Of a stretch of 64,000 nt of DNA, positions 42,063-50,666 are shown one piece after another (the stretch's first letter is position 1; each line of letters starts with the position of its first letter). Origin of the DNA: JADJEK01 sp052034255 (GTDB lineage Bacteria > Planctomycetota > B15-G4 > JADJEK01); contig JBPOIU010000006.1 of assembly GCA_052034255.1 (NCBI GenBank), positions 57,436 through 121,435 of the forward strand, read 5' to 3'. A program made the position numbers and the translations under genes. Under the pieces are notes generated by a model. It was not told the origin of the DNA. It saw only the letters and a program-made list of their open reading frames with translations, and searched no databases.

Positions 42063-42797
42063 ATGCCCAACGAACGAGAACGCCGACCGTTGGCGTTCCT
42101 GGTCGATGCCCACGGAACTTTGTTCCACGAGCATCCGCCGCGCCATTTGATCTACGCGGCGACCCTGCGCCGCCATGGGCACGAGGGGGCCGCGGACGAG
42201 CTCGCACAACGGATGGCGACGGTCCACGCCAGCCTGCCGCAACGCATCGATGGGCATTTTCGCTACACGGAGGCGTGGTTCCGGGTCTACGTCGCCGAGG
42301 TCGCGAGCGGCGTCGGTTTCGACGGCGATCTCGACGCCTTGACGCACGACCTGCTGGCGGCCTTCCGCGTGAAGCGCAGCTTTCGGGCCTTTCCGGAAGC
42401 CCGCGCCGTCGTCAAACGCTTGCGCGGCGCGGACGTGCCGATTGGCGTGGTGTCCAATTGGGGACCCCATTTGCCCGCCGTACTCGGCATGCTCGGTTTC
42501 CACGGGGATTTCGGGGTCGTCGTGGCGTCGGCGCTGGCGCAGGTCGAAAAGCCGGACGGCGCGATCTTCCGTAAGGCGGCGCGGGCCCTCGGCGTCGCCA
42601 TCGAGGACTGTCTCCACGTCGGCGATCACGCGACGAACGACTACGCGGGAGCGCGCTCCGTCGGAGCCCGTGCGCTGTGGCTGCGCCGCCAGAACGCGGA
42701 CGCCGCGCACGACACGCACGACACGCACGACACGCACGACACGATCGCGACGCTCGACGACGTGCTCCCCCATTTCGGCCTGCCGCGAACGCAATGA
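42063..42797 (+). CDS. HAD-superfamily hydrolase with a non-standard catalytic motif
   Basis: 244 residues from ATG 42063, placed five bases after GGAG. Motif I is FLVDAHGTL: nucleophile Asp15 is present but the second Asp of DxD is His17. Motif II Ser in VVSNWG, motif III Lys in VEKPDG and motif IV GDHATND are present. Loss of the second Asp is normal in haloacid dehalogenases and phosphonatases but not in phosphatases. A C-terminal stretch DTHDTHDTHDT is encoded by 9-bp repeats (42706-42742). The stop codon forms part of a strong hairpin. Monocistronic. Confidence 0.9.
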   Translation: MPNERERRPLAFLVDAHGTLFHEHPPRHLIYAATLRRHGHEGAADELAQRMATVHASLPQRIDGHFRYTEAWFRVYVAEVASGVGFDGDLDALTHDLLAAFRVKRSFRAFPEARAVVKRLRGADVPIGVVSNWGPHLPAVLGMLGFHGDFGVVVASALAQVEKPDGAIFRKAARALGVAIEDCLHVGDHATNDYAGARSVGARALWLRRQNADAAHDTHDTHDTHDTIATLDDVLPHFGLPRTQ

Positions 42798-42833
42798 GCC
42801 GCGGGCAAACCGTTCGGTTCGCCCGCGGCTCAT
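42794..42833. terminator. bidirectional terminator hairpin overlapping a stop codon
   Basis: ATGAGCCGCGGGC (42794-42806) and GCCCGCGGCTCAT (42821-42833) form a perfect 13-bp stem with an inner AACC/GGTT extension. The stem includes the TGA of the HAD gene. It lies between two convergent genes and lacks a long U-tract. Confidence 0.7.
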
Positions 42834-42894
42834 CGTCGGACCTCGGCCATCGCCAGCGGACGCCAGGAGCGGACCGCCGCGACCTCGTTCGCGT

Positions 42895-43437
42895 TCAGCC
42901 GCCCGACTTCGGCGCGACCTTGCCGTCGATCACGAGCTGCTCGCTGCCGTAGCCGATCGCCAGCGCGAACTCGCCGCCGCCGGTCGACATCAAGTTCAGG
43001 TTCAGGAACTTGGTCGCCGGAGCGCCGGTGTTGGCGCGCATCGGCAACACGATCGCTTCGCCTTCCTTCGGCAGCAGCTTCAGCTGAATGCCGGCTTCAC
43101 CGGTCAGCGTGAACGACACGTCGTAATCGCCGGCCGCGACGTCCTTGTCGCCGAACTTCAGCGCCGCGTCGCTGTGGAACTTCGCGCCGAGCATGCGCGG
43201 CAGCATCTGCTCCCAGCGCGCGGCGAGGTCCGGATTGGCCTTCACGTTCTCGAACGTCTTCGGGCCGAACGGCAGCGTGCTGTACTTGATCTCGACCTTG
43301 CCGCCGGTCTCGGTGTCCACCGCGAGCGACGTGACGGCGCCGACGACGCCGGGCCGCGCGGCCTGCTGCACTGCGTAGACGGCGGACGACAGGACGAGTG
43401 CGGCCGCGGCCGCGACGAACCAACGATGCGTCGACAT
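42895..43437 (-). CDS. exported protein of unknown function
   Basis: 180 residues with a clear signal peptide (about 1-22). The mature part is small and beta-rich, with FGDKDVAAGDYDVSFTLT resembling the GxYxL-type phrase of DUF2911-like proteins; the similarity is weak. ATG 43437 is supported by AAGGAG six bases upstream. Flanked by a convergent terminator downstream. Role unknown. Confidence 0.8.
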   Translation of the reverse strand: MSTHRWFVAAAAALVLSSAVYAVQQAARPGVVGAVTSLAVDTETGGKVEIKYSTLPFGPKTFENVKANPDLAARWEQMLPRMLGAKFHSDAALKFGDKDVAAGDYDVSFTLTGEAGIQLKLLPKEGEAIVLPMRANTGAPATKFLNLNLMSTGGGEFALAIGYGSEQLVIDGKVAPKSGG

Positions 43438-43570
43438 GAGAGTCTCCTTCTGGATTGCCGAATGCGGAACTGGGATTGAAGCAGAGTCGGAGCGCGAAGC
43501 GCACGACCGTGACGATGTTGAACGCCGTTGTGTGGATCGCGGATTGCGGTCCGGCGCCGCGCGACTGCCG

Positions 43571-43987
43571 TCAGGCGGATTCGTCCTCGTCGGGGAGGAA
43601 CCAGCGGTCCAGGTCGAGACCGAGGTTCGCGGCGGCGATGTCCGAACGGTCGACGATCGTCGCCGCGGCCACGCCCAGCGTCACCGCGAGCGTTTCGGAG
43701 ATCTCCGCCTTGGTCGCGCCACCCTTGATCGCCTTCTTCAAGTGCCCTTCGAGGCAGTTCTTGCAGCCGGTCGCCAGAGCGACGGCGATCGCGATCAGTT
43801 CCTTCGTCTTCCGATCGAGGACGCTCTTCCCGTACGTGTGCTTGTAGAAGCTCATGTACAGGGCCATCGTGTCCTTCTCGAGCAGGGCGTACGACCGCAG
43901 CTTCGGATCGGGACGACGTCCGTCCGCGCCGGGTTTTCCGGCCGGGATTTCGTCGGTGGCTGGCTTCGTGCGCTTCTCGTCGGCCAT
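43571..43987 (-). CDS. carboxymuconolactone decarboxylase (AhpD-like) family protein
   Basis: 138 residues from ATG 43987; an ATG at 43999 is an alternative. The family motif GCKNCLEGH gives Cys75, Cys78 and His82, the redox pair and proton relay of AhpD-type CMD proteins. The upstream helix LLEKDTMALYMSFYKH and ELIAIAVALATG are typical. An alkyl-hydroperoxidase or disulfide reductase function is more likely than decarboxylation. Standalone gene; no peroxiredoxin beside it. Confidence 0.92.
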   Translation of the reverse strand: MADEKRTKPATDEIPAGKPGADGRRPDPKLRSYALLEKDTMALYMSFYKHTYGKSVLDRKTKELIAIAVALATGCKNCLEGHLKKAIKGGATKAEISETLAVTLGVAAATIVDRSDIAAANLGLDLDRWFLPDEDESA

Positions 43988-44163
43988 GAGCTCGGACATC
44001 CTGTGGACGGGGGGAGAATCGACGGTTCTACGGGCCGGACTGTACGCCAGGCAGTCGAAAACCGGACTTTCGTCGGCGACGTCCACGCCCCGCGAAGGGG
44101 AACGGAACCATCGATTCCGGGGCGCGGACCTCGAGGCCGTGACCGGGGATCAGCGCCCGCGCG

Positions 44164-45207
44164 TCAGCCGGCTGCTGCGTCCACGCGCCGGCGTCGCCAC
44201 AGGTACAGCGTCAGAGCGCCGACCAGCACGACGATGGCGATCACGTCGAACCATTCGGATGCTTCGCTCGCGCGGTCCGTGCGACCCTCGAGCCGCCGAC
44301 GCGCCAACGCGGCGAGCACGGCGTCCTCGAGTTCGAGCGTGCGCGCCGCGAGCTTGCGCGCGGGCAACACGTCGCGCGGCGTCGCATCGAGCGGCAGTGC
44401 GACGATGAGGCCCTCGGCGTCGGCCACGACACGTGCGAGTTCGCGGTCGAACAACGCGGTCGTCAACGCCGGATCCACCGCGGCGGCGCCGAACCCGAGC
44501 GCCGAGCCGAGGACGACCATCGGAGCCTCGACGGCTGCTTCCGCGAGGTCGTCGAACACGGCCCCCGGTACGCGTCGCGCAGCGCTGCGGCGGACCACGG
44601 CGAATGCTCGCGTGCCGAGGGCCGCGACGCGCGCCAGCACCGCGGGCGCGTCGGCGAGCGCGTTGGCGCCTGCCAACTCCAACAGCTGCGCGTGGCGCTC
44701 GGCCGACGCGTCGGCGCGCGTCGCCAGCGCGGCGAACCACGCCGCGCTCGCGGTGCCGTGGCGAGGGATCTCGAACACCAACGCATCGGCCGCGCCGCTC
44801 ACGTCGAGCGCATCCCACGTGGGCTGCCACGCGGCCTCGCCACGCGCGCCGCGCACGACGACGACCGGATCGAGGAACTGCGGCAGCGCGGACTTCGCGG
44901 GATCGATCAGATCCGAGCACTCGATCGGCAGCTCCGCGGGCAGCGGCGCCAGCACCTGGGCCCCCACCGCGGCGCGCAGCGCGGTCAGCGGAAAGCCGTA
45001 GGCGGCGATGATCGCGGCTTGATCCGTGGCGACGACTTCGCGCAACGCCTGGGGATCGATCGTGCGGACGACGACACCCGGAGTGCGCTCACAGACCGTC
45101 GTCAGGTGCTGCGCGGCGGCCGCGGACAATCCGCACAGCACCACGCGTTCGCGCGGCAGCGGATCCGCGGCGACGATCAAGATGGTGAGCCACGCACTCG
45201 CGAGCAC
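44164..45207 (-). CDS. membrane-anchored solute-binding-like protein
   Basis: 347 residues from GTG 45207, five bases after GGAGG. Hydrophobic N-terminus (about 1-13) and a C-terminal transmembrane helix (about 317-335, IAIVVLVGALTLYLW) followed by a short Arg-rich tail. The central region (ATDQAAIIAAYGFPLTALR; DPAKSALPQFLDPVVVV) resembles type-2 periplasmic binding proteins, but I cannot name a family. It follows the MFS gene by 1 bp, so the pair may handle one substrate. A C-terminal anchor is unusual for a binding protein. Confidence 0.72.
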   Translation of the reverse strand: MLASAWLTILIVAADPLPRERVVLCGLSAAAAQHLTTVCERTPGVVVRTIDPQALREVVATDQAAIIAAYGFPLTALRAAVGAQVLAPLPAELPIECSDLIDPAKSALPQFLDPVVVVRGARGEAAWQPTWDALDVSGAADALVFEIPRHGTASAAWFAALATRADASAERHAQLLELAGANALADAPAVLARVAALGTRAFAVVRRSAARRVPGAVFDDLAEAAVEAPMVVLGSALGFGAAAVDPALTTALFDRELARVVADAEGLIVALPLDATPRDVLPARKLAARTLELEDAVLAALARRRLEGRTDRASEASEWFDVIAIVVLVGALTLYLWRRRRVDAAAG

Positions 45208-45208
45208 T

Positions 45209-46393
45209 TCAGCCTCCTGCGGTGACGCTCCTTTTCGGCGATTCGTCGATCCGGACCTGAAACAGAGCGATCAACGACAGCACGAGCGCGACCGCCGAAA
45301 CCACGACCGCGAGCGAGAACCCTCCGTTCGCCTGCGCTTTGCCGCCGAGCGCCTGCCCGAGCGCGATGCCGATGCCCGAGGCGCAGCCGTTCCAGCCCAA
45401 CAGGCGCGGCCGCTGCCTCGAATCGACCAGTTGCGTCAACAGCGCCGCGAACGGCCCTTGCCGCAGCGCACTGCAAGCGGCGAGCACGCCACCGCAGACC
45501 ACGAACGCGGCGAACGACGACGTGAAGATCAGGGCCGGGGACAGCGCCAGCGACAACGCCAACGCCACGGCGACCGTCTTGCGCTTACCGATGCGATCGG
45601 AGAGCGCGACGGCCAGCCCGACGCCCGGCACGCTCGACAGGCCGAGCACGAGGAAGAACACCTCACGCTGGTGCTGCGTCGCGTCGAAGCGCTCACCGAG
45701 GTGTTGCGCGAACGACCCGATCACGGCGAATGCCGCGAGCGTGTTCAGCAGAGTCACGGCCAGCGCGGCCACCACGCGGCGATCGCTCACCAGCGCGGCG
45801 GCGCCGACGCGCTCGGGTTCGCAGTTCGTGACCGAGCGACGCGGCGCCAGTGCCCACGCGAGCAGCGCACAGCCCGCGATCAACGCGAACACGCCGAACA
45901 CGCTGAAGCGCGACAAGCGTGTCGCGATCCACAGCACGAGAATGGCGGAGGCGAAGGTCCCGGCCATGACGATCGACAGCGCGCGGCCGCGGCGCTCGAA
46001 CGGCACCGCATCGGCGATGACCACTTGCAACGACGCGAGCAGCGCGCCGGCCGCGGCGCCGGAGAGCAGCCGCAACGCGAAGAACGCCGGCAGCGGCGGA
46101 CCGAGGAACAGTACGACGTTCGCGACGGCGAACGCGATCAGCATGCGGCGCAGCAGGCGCGCGCGACCGAAGCGCGCGGCGAGCGAACCCAGCGCGAACC
46201 CGGCGACGCCGTAGCCCACCGTGTAGACGCCGGTCAGCCAACGTGCGGTGACCGTGCCGATCGCGTAGCGGGCTTCCAACTGTGGGTGCAACGCGACCAA
46301 CGCCTGCGTGCCGGCCGCTGCCGCGAACACGGCGAGGAACAGTCCGAACGAGTGCGCTTTGGTCAGGGCGGACGGCGTCGTCGGCGAAGTCAC
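45209..46393 (-). CDS. major facilitator superfamily transporter
   Basis: 394 residues, twelve hydrophobic helices. The loop motifs GSLAARFGRARLLRR (between helices 2 and 3) and SDRIGKRKT (between 8 and 9) are the standard MFS signatures. The start is GTG at 46393, with no nearby ATG. Probable efflux or uptake of a small molecule; substrate unknown. Operon with the binding-like protein downstream. Confidence 0.92.
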   Translation of the reverse strand: MTSPTTPSALTKAHSFGLFLAVFAAAAGTQALVALHPQLEARYAIGTVTARWLTGVYTVGYGVAGFALGSLAARFGRARLLRRMLIAFAVANVVLFLGPPLPAFFALRLLSGAAAGALLASLQVVIADAVPFERRGRALSIVMAGTFASAILVLWIATRLSRFSVFGVFALIAGCALLAWALAPRRSVTNCEPERVGAAALVSDRRVVAALAVTLLNTLAAFAVIGSFAQHLGERFDATQHQREVFFLVLGLSSVPGVGLAVALSDRIGKRKTVAVALALSLALSPALIFTSSFAAFVVCGGVLAACSALRQGPFAALLTQLVDSRQRPRLLGWNGCASGIGIALGQALGGKAQANGGFSLAVVVSAVALVLSLIALFQVRIDESPKRSVTAGG

Positions 46394-46502
46394 GGGGCGA
46401 GACTCTACCGTCGGAGGTGCGCGGACGCGCGATGCGGCGCGGAGGATCGCCCCGCTCGATCGCGCACGGCCAACGGCTCGGCCGACTTTTTCGGCGGACT
46501 GC

Positions 46503-46508
46503 TATGCT
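46503..46508 (+). promoter_or_regulatory. -10-like element upstream of the FAD amine-oxidase-like gene
   Basis: TATGCT in the context GACTGCTATGCT lies 69 bp before the ATG at 46578 in the 184-bp divergent gap. The same GACTGCTA context recurs before the gene at 61924. No good -35 is visible. Confidence 0.3.
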
Positions 46509-46577
46509 CCGCGCCCCTTCTTCCCGGTCCGGCGAGCCGATCAAGCTCGACCATTCCTCGATCCGAAGCTCTCCCGC

Positions 46578-47879
46578 ATGAAGATCGCGATCCTCGGTGG
46601 CGGCATTTCCGGTGTGGCGGCGGCGCGCTTCCTCGTGGACGCCGGCCACTCCGTCACCGTGTTCGAGAAGGACCGCGAGCCCGGCGGGCTGGTCCGCAGC
46701 GACACGGTGAACGGCTACGTGTTCGACCGTGCCGGCGGTCACATCCTGTTCACGAAGAACGACTGGTGCCGCAATTTCATGCACGGGCACTACGGGCCCG
46801 GCGAGTTGGTCGCGACGCGGCGCGACACCAAGATCCTGTTCAAGGGTCGCTGGGTGCACTACCCGTTCGAGAACGGACTCGGCGATCTCGAGCTCGACGA
46901 TCGCATCGCCTGCTTGAAGGGGTACATCGACGCCTACGTCGCACGAAAAGGCGGAGCCCCGACCCCGCGCGACTTCCGCGGTTGGATCGACCACCGCATG
47001 GGCGCCGGCATCGCGGAACTGTTCATGGTTCCGTACAACGAGAAGATCTGGAAAGCGGACCTCCGCGACGTCGGCATCGACTGGGTCGAGGGGCGAGTTC
47101 CGGACGCGCCGCTCGAAGACGTGCTGCGCGCCGCGCTCGGCCAGCGCGTCGAGGGCTACACGCATCAGCTGAACTTCCACTACCCGCGCACCGGCGGCTT
47201 CCAGGACCTCTACGACCGCATGGCGGCGCCGCTCGGCAAGGCGCTCGTCACGACCGTCGAAGTGAAGTCGGTCGAGAAGAAGGGCGAGCACTACGACGTC
47301 GACGGCACGGCGTTCGATCGCGTGATCTCGACCATTCCGCTGCCGGCGCTCGCGGACGTGCTGCGGGGACTGTCGTCGGAAGCGCGCGCCGCAGCGAAAG
47401 CGCTGCGGCATCGCTCGCTGACGTCGATCCTGTTCGGCATCGACCGCGAGTCGGTGAAGCCGTACTCGTGGATCTATCTGCCCCACGCGTCGCAGGGACC
47501 GGCGAATCGCATCACGTTCCTGTCGAACTACTCACCGGCCAACGCGCCGGCGGGCCGAGGTTCCATCCTGGCCGAGGTCACGCACGCCGGGCCGCTTTCG
47601 ATCACGCAGGCGTGGCTCGACGATTTGCGCGACGCGTTCCATCGCGAAGGCCTGCTGCGCAAGGATGCGGTCGACCTCGTCCACCACTTCCAGAACGAGT
47701 GGGCCTACATCCTGTTCGACCCCGACTTCACGCGAAAGCGTCGCACGGCGATCGACGGCATCGAAGCGCTCGGCGTGCTGCCGCTCGGCCGGTTCGGACG
47801 CTTCGACTACTTCAATTCCGACCAGTGCGTGATCGCCGCGCGCGCGACGGTCGACCGTTTGCTCGCCGACGCGCGTTGA
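46578..47879 (+). CDS. FAD-dependent amine oxidase/protoporphyrinogen oxidase-like protein
   Basis: 433 residues. The N-terminal Rossmann motif GGGISGVAAARFLVDAG and acidic end of the second strand (VFEKD) bind FAD; GGLVRSD and RAGGHIL follow as in protoporphyrinogen-oxidase and UDP-galactopyranose-mutase-related proteins of polysaccharide loci. The middle (VPYNEKIWKADL) is typical of those loci. Followed after 10 bp by a family-2 glycosyltransferase, which favours a role in sugar or glycan modification over haem synthesis. Confidence 0.87.
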   Translation: MKIAILGGGISGVAAARFLVDAGHSVTVFEKDREPGGLVRSDTVNGYVFDRAGGHILFTKNDWCRNFMHGHYGPGELVATRRDTKILFKGRWVHYPFENGLGDLELDDRIACLKGYIDAYVARKGGAPTPRDFRGWIDHRMGAGIAELFMVPYNEKIWKADLRDVGIDWVEGRVPDAPLEDVLRAALGQRVEGYTHQLNFHYPRTGGFQDLYDRMAAPLGKALVTTVEVKSVEKKGEHYDVDGTAFDRVISTIPLPALADVLRGLSSEARAAAKALRHRSLTSILFGIDRESVKPYSWIYLPHASQGPANRITFLSNYSPANAPAGRGSILAEVTHAGPLSITQAWLDDLRDAFHREGLLRKDAVDLVHHFQNEWAYILFDPDFTRKRRTAIDGIEALGVLPLGRFGRFDYFNSDQCVIAARATVDRLLADAR

Positions 47880-47889
47880 CGGAGGGTCG

Positions 47890-48855
47890 ATGCGACCGGG
47901 CAAGGTCTCGATCGTGTTGCCGACCCACAACGGGATGCCGCTGTTCGCGCGCGTCCTCGACGGCATCCTCGCGCAGCGCTGTTCGTTCCCGTTCGAGCTG
48001 TATTGCGTCGACACCGCATCGACCGACGGGACGTGGGAAGAGCTCGAGCGGCGCGACGTGCGGCGCAAGCGCATCGCGAAGTCCGAGTTCGACCACGGCC
48101 GCACGCGCAACCAGGCGATCTCCGAGACCGACGGCGACGTGATCGTCTGCATGGTTCAGGACGCGACCCCCGCCGACGACCAATGGCTCGAGTCGTTGAT
48201 GTCCGCGTACGACGCGGCCGAGGACGTCGCCGGCGCCTACAGCCGGCAGGCGCCGTATCCCGACTGCTCGCCGTTCTTGAAGCAGCGGCTCGAACGCTGG
48301 GCGGCCGGCCGCACCGAGCGCCAGATCCAACGCCTCGCGCCGGGCGAGACGCTCGCGCAACTCGAGCCGATGGCGCGACTGTTCCGCTGCGCGTTCGACG
48401 ACGTCGCGTCGTCGATGCGGCGCGACGTCTGGCGGCGGTTCCCGCTGCCGACGCGGCGCTTCGGCGAAGACGTGGCGTGGGCGAAGTCCGTCATCGAGGC
48501 GGGCCTTGCGCTGGTGTTCGAGCCGCGTTCGACGGTCATCCACTCCCACGACGACGGCGCGTGGGCCGAGAGCAAGCGGATCTACCTGGATCACGCGAAC
48601 CTGTACGAGCTGTTCGGTGTCCTGACCGTGCCGACGTTCTCCGACGCGCGCCGGAACGCGAAGGCGCAGTTCGAGGTCTATCGCGCGCAGGTCGCCGGCC
48701 TCGGACTGACGCCGCGGCAGCGCGACGCGCAACTCGCGTTCGCGCGGCGCCTCGCGTACGGCGAGACCTTCGCGCAGTGGCTCGGCGCGCGCTCCGTCCG
48801 AAAAGGACCTCCGCGGGGCATCTTTCGTTGGATCGAGCGCTTGGCGACGGGTTGA
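47890..48855 (+). CDS. family-2 glycosyltransferase (rhamnosyltransferase-like)
   Basis: 321 residues. GT-A fold: SIVLPTHNG (6-14), CVDTASTDGTWEE and a modified DxD segment VQDATPADD; the acceptor-side FGEDVAWAK carries the ED motif. Sequence style matches rhamnosyltransferases acting on surface polysaccharides. ATG 47890 follows GGAGGG. It is co-directional and 10 bp behind the FAD protein, probably one operon. Confidence 0.9.
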   Translation: MRPGKVSIVLPTHNGMPLFARVLDGILAQRCSFPFELYCVDTASTDGTWEELERRDVRRKRIAKSEFDHGRTRNQAISETDGDVIVCMVQDATPADDQWLESLMSAYDAAEDVAGAYSRQAPYPDCSPFLKQRLERWAAGRTERQIQRLAPGETLAQLEPMARLFRCAFDDVASSMRRDVWRRFPLPTRRFGEDVAWAKSVIEAGLALVFEPRSTVIHSHDDGAWAESKRIYLDHANLYELFGVLTVPTFSDARRNAKAQFEVYRAQVAGLGLTPRQRDAQLAFARRLAYGETFAQWLGARSVRKGPPRGIFRWIERLATG

Positions 48856-49000
48856 TCCCGCGCTACTTCCACGGCCCGACGATCGCGCCGGCACGGCGTC
48901 TCTGGGGCGCATCGGGGCGCAACGGGACGCGACCTCGACTCCTCGCGGACACGCGGGACGCGATCCGCGCGGCACGACGACACGGAAGGACCGCTCTCGC

Positions 49001-50416
49001 ATGGAACCTCTGACGACCTCGGCGGGCCGCAAGCGCGTGCTCTCCGGATACGCCGTCGCCGCCGTCGCGTCGATCGGCCTGTACGCCCTGATCCGGCACT
49101 TCGGCGAACGCCTCGCTCCGGGCCTCGAGGCGAGTGAGCGCGTCGCGGATTCGCTGTCGACGCACGGCAGCATCCTCGCGCAGGTGCTCCTCGCTCTCGC
49201 GGTCATCACGTTCCTCGCGCGCTTGGTCGGTGGCGTGTTCAACCGCTACCTGCATCAGCCGCCGGTGATCGGCGAGATCGTCGCCGGCTTGATGCTCGGC
49301 CCATCGCTGTTGAAGATCGTCTCGCCGTCGGCGTTCGCGTTCCTGCTGCCCGCCGAAGCCGCGCCGTTCCTCAGCATCATCGCGAAGATCGGCGTCGTGC
49401 TGTTCATGTTCCTGGTGGGGCTCGAACTCGACCTGAAGGCGCTGAAGAAGAGCAGCCACACGACGCTCGCGATCTCGCACGCGAGCATCGCGGTGCCGTT
49501 CCTGCTCGGATCGACGCTCGCGCTCGCGCTGTACCCGCGCTACGCGGAAGGCCACGTCACGTTCACCGCGTTCTCGCTGTTCCTCGGCATCTCGATGTCG
49601 GTGACGGCGTTCCCGGTGCTCGCGCGCATCCTGACCGATCGCGCGATCCAGAACACGCCGCTCGGCATGACCGCGCTCGCCTGCGCGGCGATCGACGACG
49701 TCACGGCGTGGACGCTGCTCGCGTTCGTGGTCGGCATCGTCAGCGCGCAGGTCGAGAGCGCGGCGATGACGCTGCTCTACGTGGTGGCGTACATCGCGGT
49801 GATGTGGGTCGTCGTCCGTCCGATCATGCGGCGACTCATCGCGCGCGTCGACACGCGCTCCACGGCGGTCACGCGCAGCGCGATCTCGTTGGTGTTCGTC
49901 GGGCTGCTGCTGTCGGCCTATGTCACCGAATCGATCGGGATCCACGCGCTGTTCGGCGCATTCCTGTTCGGCGCGTTCATGCCGCACGAAGGCAAGCTCG
50001 CGGAGCACATCCGCACCGGCACGGCCGACGTCGTCGTCGTGATGTTCCTGCCGGCCTTCTTCGCATTCACCGGCATGCGCACCGAAGTTGGCTTATTGGA
50101 CAGCGGCGTCGAGTGGCTCGCGTTCGCCGGAATCACGCTGGTCGCGACCCTCGGCAAGTTCGGAGGCTCCGCGCTCGCCGGACGCTGCGTCGGCCTGTCC
50201 TGGCGCGACGCGTCCGCGATCGGATTGCTGATGAATACGCGCGGACTGATGGAGTTGATCGTGCTGAACCTCGGCCTCGACCTCGGAGTCATCTCGCCGA
50301 CGGTGTTCGCGATGATGGTGTTGATGGCGCTCGCGACGACGTTCATGGCGTCGCCGCTGCTCGATCTCCTCACCGGTCGATCGCAGACGCGCACGATCCC
50401 CGCGACCACGGGGTGA
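49001..50416 (+). CDS. CPA2-family monovalent cation/proton antiporter
   Basis: 471 residues with about thirteen helices. VIGEIVAGLMLGPSLL, FMFLVGLELDLK, MSVTAFPVLARIL and ACAAIDDVTAW are typical of Kef/NapA-type antiporters; the Asp pair in AIDD is the ion-binding site. There is no C-terminal TrkA-N domain, so it is not a glutathione-gated Kef. ATG 49001 follows GGAAGGA. Expected to exchange Na+ or K+ for H+ across the inner membrane. Monocistronic. Confidence 0.94.
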   Translation: MEPLTTSAGRKRVLSGYAVAAVASIGLYALIRHFGERLAPGLEASERVADSLSTHGSILAQVLLALAVITFLARLVGGVFNRYLHQPPVIGEIVAGLMLGPSLLKIVSPSAFAFLLPAEAAPFLSIIAKIGVVLFMFLVGLELDLKALKKSSHTTLAISHASIAVPFLLGSTLALALYPRYAEGHVTFTAFSLFLGISMSVTAFPVLARILTDRAIQNTPLGMTALACAAIDDVTAWTLLAFVVGIVSAQVESAAMTLLYVVAYIAVMWVVVRPIMRRLIARVDTRSTAVTRSAISLVFVGLLLSAYVTESIGIHALFGAFLFGAFMPHEGKLAEHIRTGTADVVVVMFLPAFFAFTGMRTEVGLLDSGVEWLAFAGITLVATLGKFGGSALAGRCVGLSWRDASAIGLLMNTRGLMELIVLNLGLDLGVISPTVFAMMVLMALATTFMASPLLDLLTGRSQTRTIPATTG

Positions 50417-50437
50417 GGCTCAGGAGCTGCGAATCAA

Positions 50438-50452
50438 CTCCTCGCTTCGAGG
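50438..50452 (+). terminator. short hairpin after the antiporter gene
   Basis: CCTCG/CGAGG stem with a CTT loop, 22 bp after the antiporter stop. Short stem and no U-tract, so only weak terminator evidence. Confidence 0.3.
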
Positions 50453-50575
50453 AATGAACTCACGGCCGAATGCACACCGTGTCCGCGGCGGCACCCCGGT
50501 CGCGAAGCGGTCGAGTTCTTGACCGACGTATGCACAGGTCGTTCGCGTCATTCAACGCCGTTCACCCGTGGATAT

Positions 50576-50666
50576 GGCGACCGCCGTCGCCTTGGCCCCC
50601 GGTTGCGGGATCGACTCCGTCCGAGACTCGTCGCTGAACGCGACGAGTCTCGGACGTGGCCGATCA
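50576..50666. repeat. two-hairpin palindromic element, copy A, starting at the sigma-factor stop codon
   Basis: Read from the minus strand, the element begins with the TGA of the sigma-factor gene. A perfect 16-bp stem (50619-50634 with 50640-50655, loop 5 nt) is followed by a smaller stem GGCGAC/GTCGCC (50576-50591, loop 4 nt). The same two-hairpin unit recurs at 63885-63973 at another stop codon. It occupies the 247-bp convergent gap and may serve as terminator. Confidence 0.8.
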
